64,000 nucleotides of DNA. It comes from Candidatus Cloacimonas sp. (lineage in GTDB: Bacteria; Cloacimonadota; Cloacimonadia; Cloacimonadales; Cloacimonadaceae). The stretch lies in NCBI GenBank assembly GCA_035403355.1, contig DAONFA010000003.1, positions 62,001-126,000 on the forward strand. The letters are read 5' to 3'. The translations under genes were made by a program, and so were the position numbers. Below the pieces are notes generated by a model that had not been told where the DNA came from, searched no databases, and saw only the letters and a list, made by a program, of their open reading frames with translations. Positions 8,801 through 18,237 of the stretch are shown in pieces. The stretch's first letter is position 1, and every line of letters begins with the position of its first letter.

Positions 8801-10897
8801 ATGAATTCTAAATATATACTTTACTGTGTTGCAGCGGCTATAATTATAGTTGGTATTTACCAGATAGTTGCCATCGGAAGAGTTAATTATCCGGAATATA
8901 ATCTGAAGGAAGGTCAGGTTTCGGAAGTGGAAATTATTGCTCCCTTTGATTTCCCTGTTTTGAAATCACCTCAGGAACTTGCTGAAGAAAAGGAGGAGGT
9001 TCTTTCCCGGGTAAATAAACCCTACGAGCTATCGGATGAGCCATTATTTGCTGCCGTTAGTGCTCTGGATAATATCTATTCTATATTATGCACAATCCAG
9101 CCGACAATGGATGGGGAAAAAATTGCTTCCGAACTGAAACGCGGTGGCTATTCTTTTTCTTCCGAAGCACTTGCGTTTGCTACGCATTCAAATGACCGCG
9201 ATAAAATTTACGAATCGCTGCGTCGCGAACTGGGCATTTTATATAAACAAGGTATTTACGAATCTATTACCGAGGATAGTATCCTGGTTTTGCAAAATGG
9301 CAACCCGGTAAAAAGAGCAAGCAAAGAGTTTCTTTCTTTGGCTATGGCGCAAACTACTCTGCAAAGCAAATTCCCCGAAGCAGAGACCTTTGTAACTGAA
9401 TTTGCGGAACAATATCTAAAACCCAATTTGCTGGTTAATGAAGAAAAACTGAATGAAATAAACAATAATTCTTTACAAACGGTTCAGCCAAGCGAAGGAA
9501 TGGTACTAAAAAACGAAGTAATCGTGCGAAAAAACTCTCGGGTTACCGGCGATGATGTTCGTAAGCTGGAATCGTTGCAGGAAGCATACCGTCGCCAAAA
9601 AATCCGCAAATCCCCGTTAGAAGAAATGTTTTTATCTTTGGGTTTGCTGCTGTTCATCTTTGTGGTTATCTTTCTGGCAAATCATTATTACGGAGTGCAG
9701 AGTAAAGAAGCAAAAATTCCGGTGGCGGATTTCTTACCGGTAAATTTAGGATTCCTATTGCTGGTAATCTTTACGGTGCTGAGTAATTTCGTTCTTTCCT
9801 TAAGCAATTTGATAATTCCTTTTGCAATGATTGCCATCGCGGGAGCTATTCTGGTTAATTTTGAATTCGGTTTACTTTATAGCGTTTGCAATATATTGGT
9901 AATCAGTCCGTTTTTAAGCTGGGAAACATTCACTCCGGTGTTGATGTTATTATCCACCGTTATGTGTTTATTGATTCTAAAAAGACAGAATGCCTGGCAC
10001 GAATATTTGATGATTTGGTTATATTTAATTATCTCCTTAGCGGTGGTAACTTTATGCCTTGGAATTTACAAGCGGGATACATTTATAACGATATTGCGTA
10101 ACCTGGGCTATGATTTCATTTCCGCTTCCTTAAGCGTTACGGGTATTTTGTTGATTGTTCCCTTTTATGAAAAAAAGTGGAATAGAGCCACTAAGCAGAC
10201 CCTTTTGGAACTGCTGGATTTTAATCATCCATTGCTAAAACAACTGGCAACCGAGGCAGTTGGAACTTATCATCATTCTTTGGTAGTGGGAAATTTGGCA
10301 GAACACGCGGCAGAAGCGATTGGAGCCAATCCTCTATTAGCCAGAGTTGGCAGTTATTATCACGATATCGGCAAAGTTATCAATCCTGAGATATTTACGG
10401 AAAATAATGAGGATTCCGGAGATATTCATTCTCAAATGGAACCGGAAGAAAGCGCTCAATTAATTCGTAATCATGTTACGGAAGGCATTACCTTAGCCAA
10501 AAAATATAAAATTCCTCAGCCGGTAATTGATATTATTATGGAACATCACGGAGATTCCATTATCCGCTATTTCTATGAAAAAGCACATCAAGAAGGCAAA
10601 GAACTGGATAAAGATGCCTATCGCTATCCGGGTCCCCGACCGCGAACAAAAGAAGCTGCCATCGTAATGCTGGCAGATATTGTAGAATCCACTACCAAAG
10701 CCAAAGAAATTGAAAATGAAGAGGATATTGCCAAAATTATAGACACTACGATTCACTATTTGCTACAAGAAAAGCAATTTGATGATGCTCCTCTTTCTAT
10801 GCAAGACCTGAAAAAAGTGAAGCAAAGTTTTATTCCCGTTTTAGATAGCATCTATCGTAAACGGTTAGATTATCCGGAACCTCAAAAAGATGAATAA
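8801..10897 (+). CDS. PgpH-type 7TM HD-domain phosphodiesterase (probable cyclic-di-AMP hydrolase)
   Basis: The protein has 698 residues. It has one N-terminal membrane segment and an extracytoplasmic 7TMR-HDED-like region (about residues 30-265, with VQPSEGMVLKNEVIVRKNSRVT). A cluster of about seven membrane helices (about 280-455) and a cytoplasmic HD domain follow. HD signatures are TYHHSLVVGNLAEHA, YYHDIGK (H521, D522) and IMEHHGDS. This is the domain order of Listeria PgpH / Bacillus YqfF, which degrade cyclic di-AMP. It heads a long operon with ybeY and the CorC-like gene directly after it, an order common in many phyla. Confidence 0.9.
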   Translation: MNSKYILYCVAAAIIIVGIYQIVAIGRVNYPEYNLKEGQVSEVEIIAPFDFPVLKSPQELAEEKEEVLSRVNKPYELSDEPLFAAVSALDNIYSILCTIQPTMDGEKIASELKRGGYSFSSEALAFATHSNDRDKIYESLRRELGILYKQGIYESITEDSILVLQNGNPVKRASKEFLSLAMAQTTLQSKFPEAETFVTEFAEQYLKPNLLVNEEKLNEINNNSLQTVQPSEGMVLKNEVIVRKNSRVTGDDVRKLESLQEAYRRQKIRKSPLEEMFLSLGLLLFIFVVIFLANHYYGVQSKEAKIPVADFLPVNLGFLLLVIFTVLSNFVLSLSNLIIPFAMIAIAGAILVNFEFGLLYSVCNILVISPFLSWETFTPVLMLLSTVMCLLILKRQNAWHEYLMIWLYLIISLAVVTLCLGIYKRDTFITILRNLGYDFISASLSVTGILLIVPFYEKKWNRATKQTLLELLDFNHPLLKQLATEAVGTYHHSLVVGNLAEHAAEAIGANPLLARVGSYYHDIGKVINPEIFTENNEDSGDIHSQMEPEESAQLIRNHVTEGITLAKKYKIPQPVIDIIMEHHGDSIIRYFYEKAHQEGKELDKDAYRYPGPRPRTKEAAIVMLADIVESTTKAKEIENEEDIAKIIDTTIHYLLQEKQFDDAPLSMQDLKKVKQSFIPVLDSIYRKRLDYPEPQKDE

Positions 10898-11354
10898 CTT
10901 GAATATTATTGGCGAAGCAATTATCCCGGAATCCACGCAGGAAAAAATAGCAGAGCTTATCTGTGGACAGGAAGACCCGGAACATTGCTATCAGATTTGT
11001 GTAAAAACGGTTGATAGCGAAACTATGAAACACTATAATAAACAGTATCGGGGATTAAATGAAACCACCGATATCTTAAGTTTTATCACTGCAGATTTAC
11101 CTGTTAGCGACCTGGATTTAGACATTGAGGAAGATGAATTTTACGCCAAACCTGTGCGTATTTGTGATATTGTTATTGACATAAAACAGCTTTTCCTGCA
11201 AAAGGGAAAAAGAACTATGGAAGAAGAATATCGCGCGGTCTTAATTCACGGTCTGTTACATCTGGTTGGATATGACCATATTAAAAGCGCGGATGCAGAA
11301 AAAATGAAGAAGCAAGAAGAATATTATTTAGAACTTACAGAAGGTAAAATTTAA
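10890..11354 (+). CDS. ybeY: Endoribonuclease YbeY (16S rRNA maturation/ribosome quality control)
   Basis: A 154-residue protein with the metal-binding signature HGLLHLVGYDH (H120, H124, H130) that defines the UPF0054/YbeY family. A second family motif is the NKQYRGLNETTDILSF stretch. The protein is slightly long because of an acidic insert around residues 70-85. It overlaps the PgpH-like gene by 8 bases, so translation is coupled. It is expected to act in the cytoplasm on 16S rRNA 3'-end processing. Confidence 0.94.
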   Translation: MNNLNIIGEAIIPESTQEKIAELICGQEDPEHCYQICVKTVDSETMKHYNKQYRGLNETTDILSFITADLPVSDLDLDIEEDEFYAKPVRICDIVIDIKQLFLQKGKRTMEEEYRAVLIHGLLHLVGYDHIKSADAEKMKKQEEYYLELTEGKI

Positions 11355-11356
11355 CT

Positions 11357-12622
11357 GTGGATGACGGTAAGGCGTTTATAATAATTGTCCTGTTTGCGTT
11401 ATCGGCTTTTTTTTCCGGCTCTGAAACGGCTCTCTTTTCCCTGTCGCGAATTCAACTGAAGCGCTTGGAAAATAGTGATAAAAACAGCGCAAAAAGGATA
11501 TTAAAGTTACTTGGCAAACCCAGACAAATACTGATAACTTTGCTCTTAGGCAATACTTTCGTAAACTTGGCAATTTCCTCTTTTGGAACTTTGCTGGCTT
11601 TACAAATTGGGATTAAATACGGTTTCACAGAGTCCTCTGTAGTAACCGTGCAAATTATAGTTACCACTATTCTGATTCTGTTTTTGGGAGAAATAACTCC
11701 CAAACTGATTGCCCTTTCCAAAGCGGATGTTGTAAGCGCTTTTTTGTCGCTGCCTCTGGTTTTTTTCCATACAATCTTATACCCTGCAGTTTGGATTTTG
11801 GAAAAAATTAGTGAACTCATTTCCAGCCATAAAACGGTAGATCGCTATGTTGGAGCTCAATTCACGAACGAAGAATTTCACAATTTACTGCAATCGGAAA
11901 GTGGCAGCCATACCTTGGAAGAACACGAAAAAAAGATGCTGGTAGGTCTTTTCAGATTTAAAGAAACGGAAATAAAAGAAATTTATGTTCCCCGCGTAAA
12001 AATTACAGCTATTGAAGAAAACAAGGGTCTGGAGGACTTGAAAAAGGTTATTATTGAAAGCGGATATTCCAGAATTCCTGTCTATCGCGGTAGCATAGAT
12101 GAGATTATCGGAATTATTTATGTGAAAGACCTGTTGCTCTATCCGGAAAAGAAGACCATCAAACAATTGATGCGTCCCGTTTGGTTTGTAACGGAAAATA
12201 TGAAAGTGCAAACCTTGTTGAATCAGTTCAAACAACGCAAACTGCAGGTTGCCGTAGTAGTGGATGAATATGGAGGCACCAGCGGTATAATTTCTTTAGA
12301 AGATATTCTGGAAGAAATCGTTGGCGATATCAGAGATGAATATGATAAGGATGAAATTCCCGAATTGATAAAAAAAGATGATACTACCTATATCTTAAAC
12401 GGAAACTACAGTATCCGCCAGTTTAATGAAATCTTCTCTACCTCAATTTCTGTGGATGATTACGATAATTTAGCTGAATTTCTGCTTGCCTCTTTCAATC
12501 AGGTGCCGGCTATTGGTGAAAAACTTAGCTCTGAGGATGGAATTGAATTTACTATTCTGGATGCAGACGAAAAAAGCATTAAACAGGTTCAGGTGCAGAT
12601 AAAAACGGAGGAAACATCCTGA
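11357..12622 (+). CDS. CNNM/CorC-HlyC family membrane protein (DUF21-CBS-CorC)
   Basis: The 421-residue protein starts with GTG two bases after the ybeY stop. Residues 1-180 form the DUF21/CNNM transmembrane domain (ALSAFFSGSETALFSLS near the N-terminus is diagnostic). Paired CBS domains follow (about 200-330; VPRVKITAIEE, VAVVVDEYGGTSGIISLEDILEEIVGDI). A C-terminal CorC_HlyC domain comes last. Family members are implicated in Mg2+/Co2+ efflux or sensing; the old label hemolysin is misleading. Confidence 0.92.
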   Translation: MDDGKAFIIIVLFALSAFFSGSETALFSLSRIQLKRLENSDKNSAKRILKLLGKPRQILITLLLGNTFVNLAISSFGTLLALQIGIKYGFTESSVVTVQIIVTTILILFLGEITPKLIALSKADVVSAFLSLPLVFFHTILYPAVWILEKISELISSHKTVDRYVGAQFTNEEFHNLLQSESGSHTLEEHEKKMLVGLFRFKETEIKEIYVPRVKITAIEENKGLEDLKKVIIESGYSRIPVYRGSIDEIIGIIYVKDLLLYPEKKTIKQLMRPVWFVTENMKVQTLLNQFKQRKLQVAVVVDEYGGTSGIISLEDILEEIVGDIRDEYDKDEIPELIKKDDTTYILNGNYSIRQFNEIFSTSISVDDYDNLAEFLLASFNQVPAIGEKLSSEDGIEFTILDADEKSIKQVQVQIKTEETS

Positions 12623-13320
12623 AATACCTTTTAACTCTTATTCTGATTGGCTGCAGTTTGCTGAATGCCTTAACCGCTACATATTATATGAAGGCAGCAG
12701 GAATTAAACTGGCTAAGATTGATATTCAAATCAGTGACCGGGAACCGCTGCTTGAAATTAAAGTAAAATCGGTGAAAGAAACTCCTCTCTTTCCACAAAT
12801 CAATAATATATACAGAATTGAACACAACGGCGAGTTTCTGCCTCTAACCTATTGTCGCATTGTAAAACAGAAAAATGTTAGCGATGAAGTAACCGTAAAC
12901 TACAATCACGATGCTGCCGAAGCTACTATGTCTCGCTTATCCGATAACAGTTTATGCCGATATAAAACAGCTATTGGTAGCCGGGATGTTTTTTCTTTTC
13001 TGGCAGAAGTAATTAGAGGTAAAGCTACCGGTGGCAATTTTCCGATAGATGCCAACGGCGTTCGCTGGCAGGCAAATGTTAAAAAGCTGAGTGCAGAGAC
13101 CATCTCAACTTCCCTTGGCAAATATCCTGCTAAACACTATGAAATTACTTTCCAAAATTTAACAGACCGGAAAATGCCCTACATTGATATGGTTACTTTT
13201 AATATGCTGCAGGAAAACAACAAGCTTAACCTGTGGGTTTACAACAATCAGTATGCCGTGAAGGCAACATTTAAAAAGAAAGGGCTCACTTCCAGCTGGG
13301 AACTGATAGCTGTTAAATAA
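12619..13320 (+). CDS. DUF3108-like periplasmic protein, probable CTG start
   Basis: The first conventional start is TTG at 12658, but it would begin inside a signal peptide. Reading back in frame to CTG at 12619 gives LKYLLTLILIGCSLLNALTA, a complete leader, with GGAGG seven bases upstream and a CTGA overlap with the preceding stop codon. I therefore place the start at 12619 (233 residues). The mature part is beta-rich with an AAGIKLAKIDIQI opening and a TSLGKYPAKHYEITF stretch that resemble DUF3108 (lipocalin-like periplasmic) proteins. The GC in IGCSLL could be a lipobox, but it is weak. Function unknown. Confidence 0.68.
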   Translation: MKYLLTLILIGCSLLNALTATYYMKAAGIKLAKIDIQISDREPLLEIKVKSVKETPLFPQINNIYRIEHNGEFLPLTYCRIVKQKNVSDEVTVNYNHDAAEATMSRLSDNSLCRYKTAIGSRDVFSFLAEVIRGKATGGNFPIDANGVRWQANVKKLSAETISTSLGKYPAKHYEITFQNLTDRKMPYIDMVTFNMLQENNKLNLWVYNNQYAVKATFKKKGLTSSWELIAVK

Positions 13321-13421
13321 ATGAGAATGCCGAAATCTATTAAAATGTGTTACCAGAGGACACCAAATTTCCCGCCTGAAAAATGCCCGGTCAAAGTAAG
13401 CTCCTTTTACAACAGTAGATA

Positions 13422-13781
13422 ATGAAAAAATTCTTTCGCACTCTCTACCCTACTATAATCTGGTTTTGTTTAATCTGGATTTTATCTTCCCTTCCCTCCA
13501 AACATATTCCCTCCGTAAATATTATCGGTTTGGACAAACTGGAGCATATTGGCATTTACGCTGTTCTCAGTTGTCTGCTTGGATACTGGCTTCGCTTTAA
13601 GGACTGGAAATTTATTACGGTTGTGCTCATTTATCTTCTTCTGCTATTGCTTGCCGGGCTGGATGAATATCATCAGCGTTTTATATCAGGTCGGGATGTA
13701 TCTATTTATGATTTTATGGCAAATTCGGCTGGAATTATCATCGTTTTTTTGTTTTTCTGGCGTAAATATGATAGATGTTAA
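13422..13781 (+). CDS. VanZ-family membrane protein
   Basis: A 119-residue protein with about four membrane helices and the VanZ signature: IWILSSLPS near the N-terminus, DKLEHIGIYAVLS, and DEYHQRFISGRDVSIYDFMANSAGI. VanZ-like proteins are small membrane proteins of uncertain role, named for teicoplanin tolerance. The gene overlaps the ABC ATPase gene that follows by 14 bases. A second VanZ-like gene is found in the glycan locus at 56.3 kb. Confidence 0.85.
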   Translation: MKKFFRTLYPTIIWFCLIWILSSLPSKHIPSVNIIGLDKLEHIGIYAVLSCLLGYWLRFKDWKFITVVLIYLLLLLLAGLDEYHQRFISGRDVSIYDFMANSAGIIIVFLFFWRKYDRC

Positions 13782-14484
13782 CGAGCTCTGTGTTTCTTTA
13801 AACGATAATGATATCTTAACGGATATCAGCTTCAAACTGCATAAAGAAAATAATCTGGTGATTTTAGGTCGTAGCGGTAGCGGTAAAACTGTATTGATAA
13901 AAACTCTGCTGGGAATATATTTTCCTGTTTCCGGCAAGGTTATTATTGATGGCGTAGATATTCACCGGGCTAATGAAGAACAACGCAGAGCCACTAAAAA
14001 ACGCTTTGCTATGGTCTTCCAAAATGCTGCTTTGCTGGATTCCTTCACGGTTCTGCAAAATGTTGCCTTGCCTCTTTATGAACGCGGAGAAAAAGATGCC
14101 TCTCTCATTCGGGAAAGGGTATATAAATGCCTGCAAATGGTAGGTCTGGAAAATACCGTAAACCTATATCCTGCACAACTTAGCGGAGGTATGCGGAAAA
14201 GAATTGGCATCGCCAGAGCTTTGGTTTATCAACCGGATTATATTATTTTTGATGAACCCGTTTCGGGATTGGACCCTATCACCTCGCGGGAAATAATGTA
14301 TTACATCACCCGGATAGTGGAAACTGCTTCCGCTACTTTGATTACTATTACTCACGAATTGAAGGATATTGAAACAATAGCTAATCAGGTGCTGTTTTTA
14401 GACAACGGCAAGGTGATTTTCAGCGGTAATGTCAAAGAACTCTATAAAGCGGAAAATCCTTTTGTGAAACAATATTTGCAATGA
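13768..14484 (+). CDS. MlaF-like ABC transporter ATP-binding protein
   Basis: The open frame extends upstream to 13549, but that part lies inside the VanZ gene in another frame. The ATG at 13768 gives a normal 238-residue ATPase. Motifs are Walker A GRSGSGKT (34-41), Q-loop VFQNAALLDSFTV, signature LSGGMRKR and Walker B YIIFDEPVSGLDP. The AALLDSFTV and GGMRKRIGIARAL sequences are typical of MlaF/Ttg2A ATPases that power retrograde or anterograde phospholipid transport with MlaE permease and MlaD. Neither MlaE nor MlaD is adjacent here, so the partners must be elsewhere. It overlaps the next gene by 4 bases. Confidence 0.87.
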   Translation: MIDVNELCVSLNDNDILTDISFKLHKENNLVILGRSGSGKTVLIKTLLGIYFPVSGKVIIDGVDIHRANEEQRRATKKRFAMVFQNAALLDSFTVLQNVALPLYERGEKDASLIRERVYKCLQMVGLENTVNLYPAQLSGGMRKRIGIARALVYQPDYIIFDEPVSGLDPITSREIMYYITRIVETASATLITITHELKDIETIANQVLFLDNGKVIFSGNVKELYKAENPFVKQYLQ

Positions 14485-15005
14485 ACATCAGCAATAAATC
14501 TACCCTCACTCAATTAGCTTTCTATACTGCTTTAGCAGCCACAATTCACATTGTGGAAGACCTCATAATGCGGATGCTGCCTTTACCTTTTATCAGAGTT
14601 GGTTTTTCCAATATTGTTATCCTCTACCTAATCCTTCATCATAAAATTTGGGAGGCATTCGTAGTAAATATCAGTAAAACTCTTTTAAGCGGTATTGTTA
14701 CACTCACTTTGCTTAGTCCTTCAACAATCTTATCTTTAACTGCGGGAATAACTGCTATCGTAATTATGGTTTTAGTGAGTTGGTTTCATTTGGGTTTGGG
14801 TGTTTACGGAATTAGTATTTGTGGAGCTATCGCTCATAATTTGATGCAGTTAATTATGGTTCGCAGCATTCTTATTCATAGCGATAAAGTTTTTGTGTTG
14901 ACACCAATCCTGCTCTTAATTGCCTTGCTTAGTGGTAGCATAATTGCTTACTTTACATTATATATAGATAGGAAAAGTGAAAACACAGACATTATAAAAT
15001 TATGA
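14481..15005 (+). CDS. Gx transporter family / heptaprenyl diphosphate synthase component I-like membrane protein
   Basis: A 174-residue protein with about five or six hydrophobic helices. The stretch ATIHIVEDLIMRMLPLPFIRVGFSNIVIL is characteristic of PF07456 (Gx transporter family, formerly heptaprenyl diphosphate synthase component I), and further family-like sequence is LLSGIVTLTLLSPSTILSL and GICGAIAHNLMQL-like residues near 115. In other genomes it often sits beside FMN-binding/ApbE-type genes, but here it lies between an ABC ATPase and PBP1A. The substrate is unknown. ATGA overlaps occur on both sides. Confidence 0.82.
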   Translation: MNISNKSTLTQLAFYTALAATIHIVEDLIMRMLPLPFIRVGFSNIVILYLILHHKIWEAFVVNISKTLLSGIVTLTLLSPSTILSLTAGITAIVIMVLVSWFHLGLGVYGISICGAIAHNLMQLIMVRSILIHSDKVFVLTPILLLIALLSGSIIAYFTLYIDRKSENTDIIKL

Positions 15006-17053
15006 AAACACGCTCTAAAGAAAAGATATATAGCATTCTGAAATACCTGTGGTTTGCATTTTGTGTGCTTACCGGTATTTTTACAGGTGCCTTATGGTTT
15101 TATCACGACAGTTTACCTCCCACCAGTGAACTGAGGAATTTTACTATGCGTTCCGGTTCTGAGGTTTATGATCGTAACGGAAAAATGGTCTATCTCTTTG
15201 CCTTTGAAAAACGGAAACTGGTTTCCCTGAAAGAACTTCCTCCATATCTGATTGATGCTTTAATAATTACGGAAGATAAACATTTCTATCACCATTTCGG
15301 AATTGACCTTTTAGGCAATATGCGTGCTTTGGCAGTTGATATTATGCGGCTGGATTTTTCCCAAGGGGCAAGTACAATCACTCAACAAATGGCACGCAAT
15401 ATGTTTCTTACTTTGGATAAACGGGTTTCCCGCAAGCTAAAAGAAATTATCCTGGCATTAAGGATTGAGCGGGAATTTACTAAAGACGAGATTCTGGAGA
15501 TTTATTTTAACAAAATCTTTTGGGGAGGGCAACTGCATGGAGTGGAAACAGCTTCTCTGTATTATTTCGGAAAACATGCCCGCGATCTTACTTTAGCTGA
15601 ATCAGCCGCCTTAATAGGAATGATTCAGCGTCCCAATTATTATAATCCTGCAAAACATCCCGAGCGTTTGATTGAACGACGAAATATGATTTTGGGCAAA
15701 ATGCTGAAAGCAAAAAAGATTAGCCAGGATGAATACAATCAGGCAGTTGCTTCTAAAATAACAGGTGACCGCAGTTCTATGCAACAATATGCTACAGATT
15801 ATTACATAGAACACATCCGTTTGTATCTGGAACATAAATATGGCACAGAAAAACTCTTTGAAGGTGGTTTGCGAATTTATACTCCTATGGATTGGGAATT
15901 ATCTGTGTATGCCGATTCAGTGCTGAATAAATATCTTTCCCGGGTTGAAAAGGGCTATCCTGCTTCTATGCAATACAGTAATGTTTCGCCAAACAGTGTG
16001 GATATCAATACCCGCTATTTGCAAGGGGGTTTATTATTGATGGACAACAGCACCGGGCAGGTTTTAGCTATGATTGGAGGTAGAAATTTCGCTCACAGCA
16101 AATTCAACCGCATCACTCAAGCAAAGAGACAACCCGGTAGTGCCATAAAACCTACTTATTACACAGCTGCAGTAGAACATGGTTATACTCCAGCCACCGT
16201 AATTAACGATGCTCCTATAACTTTAACTGGAGGAAACGGAAAGGATTGGACTCCTCAAAATTTCAGCCGGGTATATTACGGACCTACCAGAATGCGCACT
16301 GCCATTACTCATTCTTACAATGTGTGGGCTGTTAAAACTGTTATGGACTTAGGGTTGGATGTGGTAAATGATGCTTTCAGGCGTTTTGGCATTGATGCTA
16401 AAGCAGAGGATTTTTCCGTTGCTCTTGGTGCTTATGAAGTTACCCCCATAAACCTGATTTCGGCTTTTACCACTTTTCCAAATAACGGTTTTCGCACAAA
16501 ACCTGTGTTTATTACTAAAGTGGAAGATATGAACGGTAAGGTTTTGGAACGCAAGAGCTCTGCAAAATATGAAGTCACCTCTCCTCAGGTTGCTTACATA
16601 ATGACTTCTATGTTGCAATCGGTAGTCAGTTCCGGAACAGGTGCCGCTGCCAGAAATAATTACTATTGGCAGGCAGCAGGAAAAACAGGAACTTCCAGTG
16701 ACCATCGTGACGCCTGGTTTATCGGTTTTAACAAAAAATACACTTTAGGTATCTGGAATGGCTTTGATAACAATGCTGCCATTTCTGCCAGTGCCAGTTG
16801 TGCACCTATTTGGGGTCAAATTATGACTAAGGCAATTCGCAATGATAATAAAGGACGCCTGCCCAAAAGTGATGACCCGCGTTATAGTTTTGAAGTTCCG
16901 GAGCATATTGTAACCAGAACAATCAATCCTAAAACCGGATTTGTTTCCGAAACCGGCATTGAAGAATATTTCATTGAAGATAATGTTCCTCCGGCTCGTT
17001 CCGATACTTTAAGTTATAACTACCATTCTACCCGTGTGGGCAACCACAATTAA
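15002..17053 (+). CDS. Class A penicillin-binding protein (PBP1A-like)
   Basis: The 683-residue protein has one N-terminal membrane anchor. A GT51 glycosyltransferase domain follows with ITEDKHFYHHFGID (catalytic E91) and GASTITQQMARN. The transpeptidase domain has active-site PGSAIKP (S380), a HSYN motif near residue 440 and KTGTSS. It makes and crosslinks glycan strands in the periplasm, showing that this organism builds peptidoglycan. The length is on the short side for PBP1A, with no large insert between domains. It is transcribed with the membrane genes upstream. Confidence 0.95.
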   Translation: MKTRSKEKIYSILKYLWFAFCVLTGIFTGALWFYHDSLPPTSELRNFTMRSGSEVYDRNGKMVYLFAFEKRKLVSLKELPPYLIDALIITEDKHFYHHFGIDLLGNMRALAVDIMRLDFSQGASTITQQMARNMFLTLDKRVSRKLKEIILALRIEREFTKDEILEIYFNKIFWGGQLHGVETASLYYFGKHARDLTLAESAALIGMIQRPNYYNPAKHPERLIERRNMILGKMLKAKKISQDEYNQAVASKITGDRSSMQQYATDYYIEHIRLYLEHKYGTEKLFEGGLRIYTPMDWELSVYADSVLNKYLSRVEKGYPASMQYSNVSPNSVDINTRYLQGGLLLMDNSTGQVLAMIGGRNFAHSKFNRITQAKRQPGSAIKPTYYTAAVEHGYTPATVINDAPITLTGGNGKDWTPQNFSRVYYGPTRMRTAITHSYNVWAVKTVMDLGLDVVNDAFRRFGIDAKAEDFSVALGAYEVTPINLISAFTTFPNNGFRTKPVFITKVEDMNGKVLERKSSAKYEVTSPQVAYIMTSMLQSVVSSGTGAAARNNYYWQAAGKTGTSSDHRDAWFIGFNKKYTLGIWNGFDNNAAISASASCAPIWGQIMTKAIRNDNKGRLPKSDDPRYSFEVPEHIVTRTINPKTGFVSETGIEEYFIEDNVPPARSDTLSYNYHSTRVGNHN

Positions 17054-17067
17054 CTGGAACCGTAAAA

Positions 17068-18237
17068 GTGGTTAGTGTTCTTTTTTATATTCTTTGTGCT
17101 TTTGTGGCAACCGGTTGCCTTACTTATCTGGTTTTTTGCATTCGTTTTTACTTTGGTTATAAACACTACAAGCCGGTTTTCAATTATCAAAAAAAGACGG
17201 TCAGCGTTGTTATTGCTGCTCGTAATGAAGCCAGAAATTTACAGGATTTATTACTGTGTTTATTGAATCAGGATTATCCTTCCGAACTTTATGAAGTTAT
17301 TCTGGCAGATGACGATTCCGAAGATGAAACAGAAGCAGTGGCAAATAAATATATAGCAGCAGGATTAAACCTGCATTATTTAAAAATAACGGGAAGGGAA
17401 AATGTTCTTTCTCCCAAAAAGAAGGCATTGGAAGATGCCGTTTATGCTACTCAAGGGGAAATTATTCTTACTACCGATGCGGATTGCATTGTTCCCGTAA
17501 CCTGGATTTCTTCTATGGTTTCGCTATTTACAGATGATGTTTCTATGGTTGCGGGTTATTCCAGAACTTTGCTTCCCAGTTGGAAAAAGGCCTCTCTCGT
17601 GCAAAAATATGAACATCTGGATTTTGCCTTAACTTATATGGTTTTAGGGGGTGGCTACACAATTGGCAAAAGTTGGGCTTGCATCGGACAAAATTTAGCT
17701 TACAGACGCTCCGCTTTTGATGATGTAGATGGTTTTAGCAAGATTAGGCATTTACTTTCTGGCGATGATGTAAACCTATTACAACTAATGAGGAAAAAAG
17801 GGCACCGGATAATATTCAATTTTTCCCCTACCAGTTTTGTTTACACGCATCCTGTAAAATCCTGGAAACAGCTAATCAATCAACGCAGTCGTTGGGCTTC
17901 CAATATGAAATATCAGCTGAAGTTAAATCCGGAATTCTTTTTCATCCTGTTTTCGCTTGCCTGTTTATATTGGGGTGGTTTATTGATGCTGTTTTTTAAT
18001 TACAAACTGGCTCTGCTGATTTTTGCCTATCGCATAATTATGGAGAATTTCACTTTCCATTACTCTCATTCCCGTTTTGGCATAACGAAAGCAATGCTCA
18101 CTTTTTATCCTGTCTGGCTGATTATTCAAAATTTCTTCCTGGTTTTTACAATGGTGCTGGGACAGTTTAATATTTTCGTCTGGCAAGGTAAAAGACCTGA
18201 TAAAAAAAGGAATAACAATGCAAACCATAATCTTTGA
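17068..18237 (+). CDS. Membrane glycosyltransferase family 2
   Basis: A 389-residue protein with a GTG start. It has an N-terminal membrane helix, then a GT-A fold: VVIAARNEARNLQDLL, ILADDDSEDETE, TTDADC (DxD metal site), SGDDVNLLQLM and the QRSRW motif (QxxRW) of processive-type GT2 enzymes. Two or three helices close the C-terminus. It probably transfers sugars to lipid or an extracytoplasmic polymer. The product is not predictable. It overlaps the next gene by 20 bases. Confidence 0.88.
   Translation: MVSVLFYILCAFVATGCLTYLVFCIRFYFGYKHYKPVFNYQKKTVSVVIAARNEARNLQDLLLCLLNQDYPSELYEVILADDDSEDETEAVANKYIAAGLNLHYLKITGRENVLSPKKKALEDAVYATQGEIILTTDADCIVPVTWISSMVSLFTDDVSMVAGYSRTLLPSWKKASLVQKYEHLDFALTYMVLGGGYTIGKSWACIGQNLAYRRSAFDDVDGFSKIRHLLSGDDVNLLQLMRKKGHRIIFNFSPTSFVYTHPVKSWKQLINQRSRWASNMKYQLKLNPEFFFILFSLACLYWGGLLMLFFNYKLALLIFAYRIIMENFTFHYSHSRFGITKAMLTFYPVWLIIQNFFLVFTMVLGQFNIFVWQGKRPDKKRNNNANHNL

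Noticed and set aside
13549..13767. N-terminal extension of the MlaF-like ATPase
   Set aside because: It overlaps the VanZ coding sequence in another frame. A standard ATPase begins at 13768.
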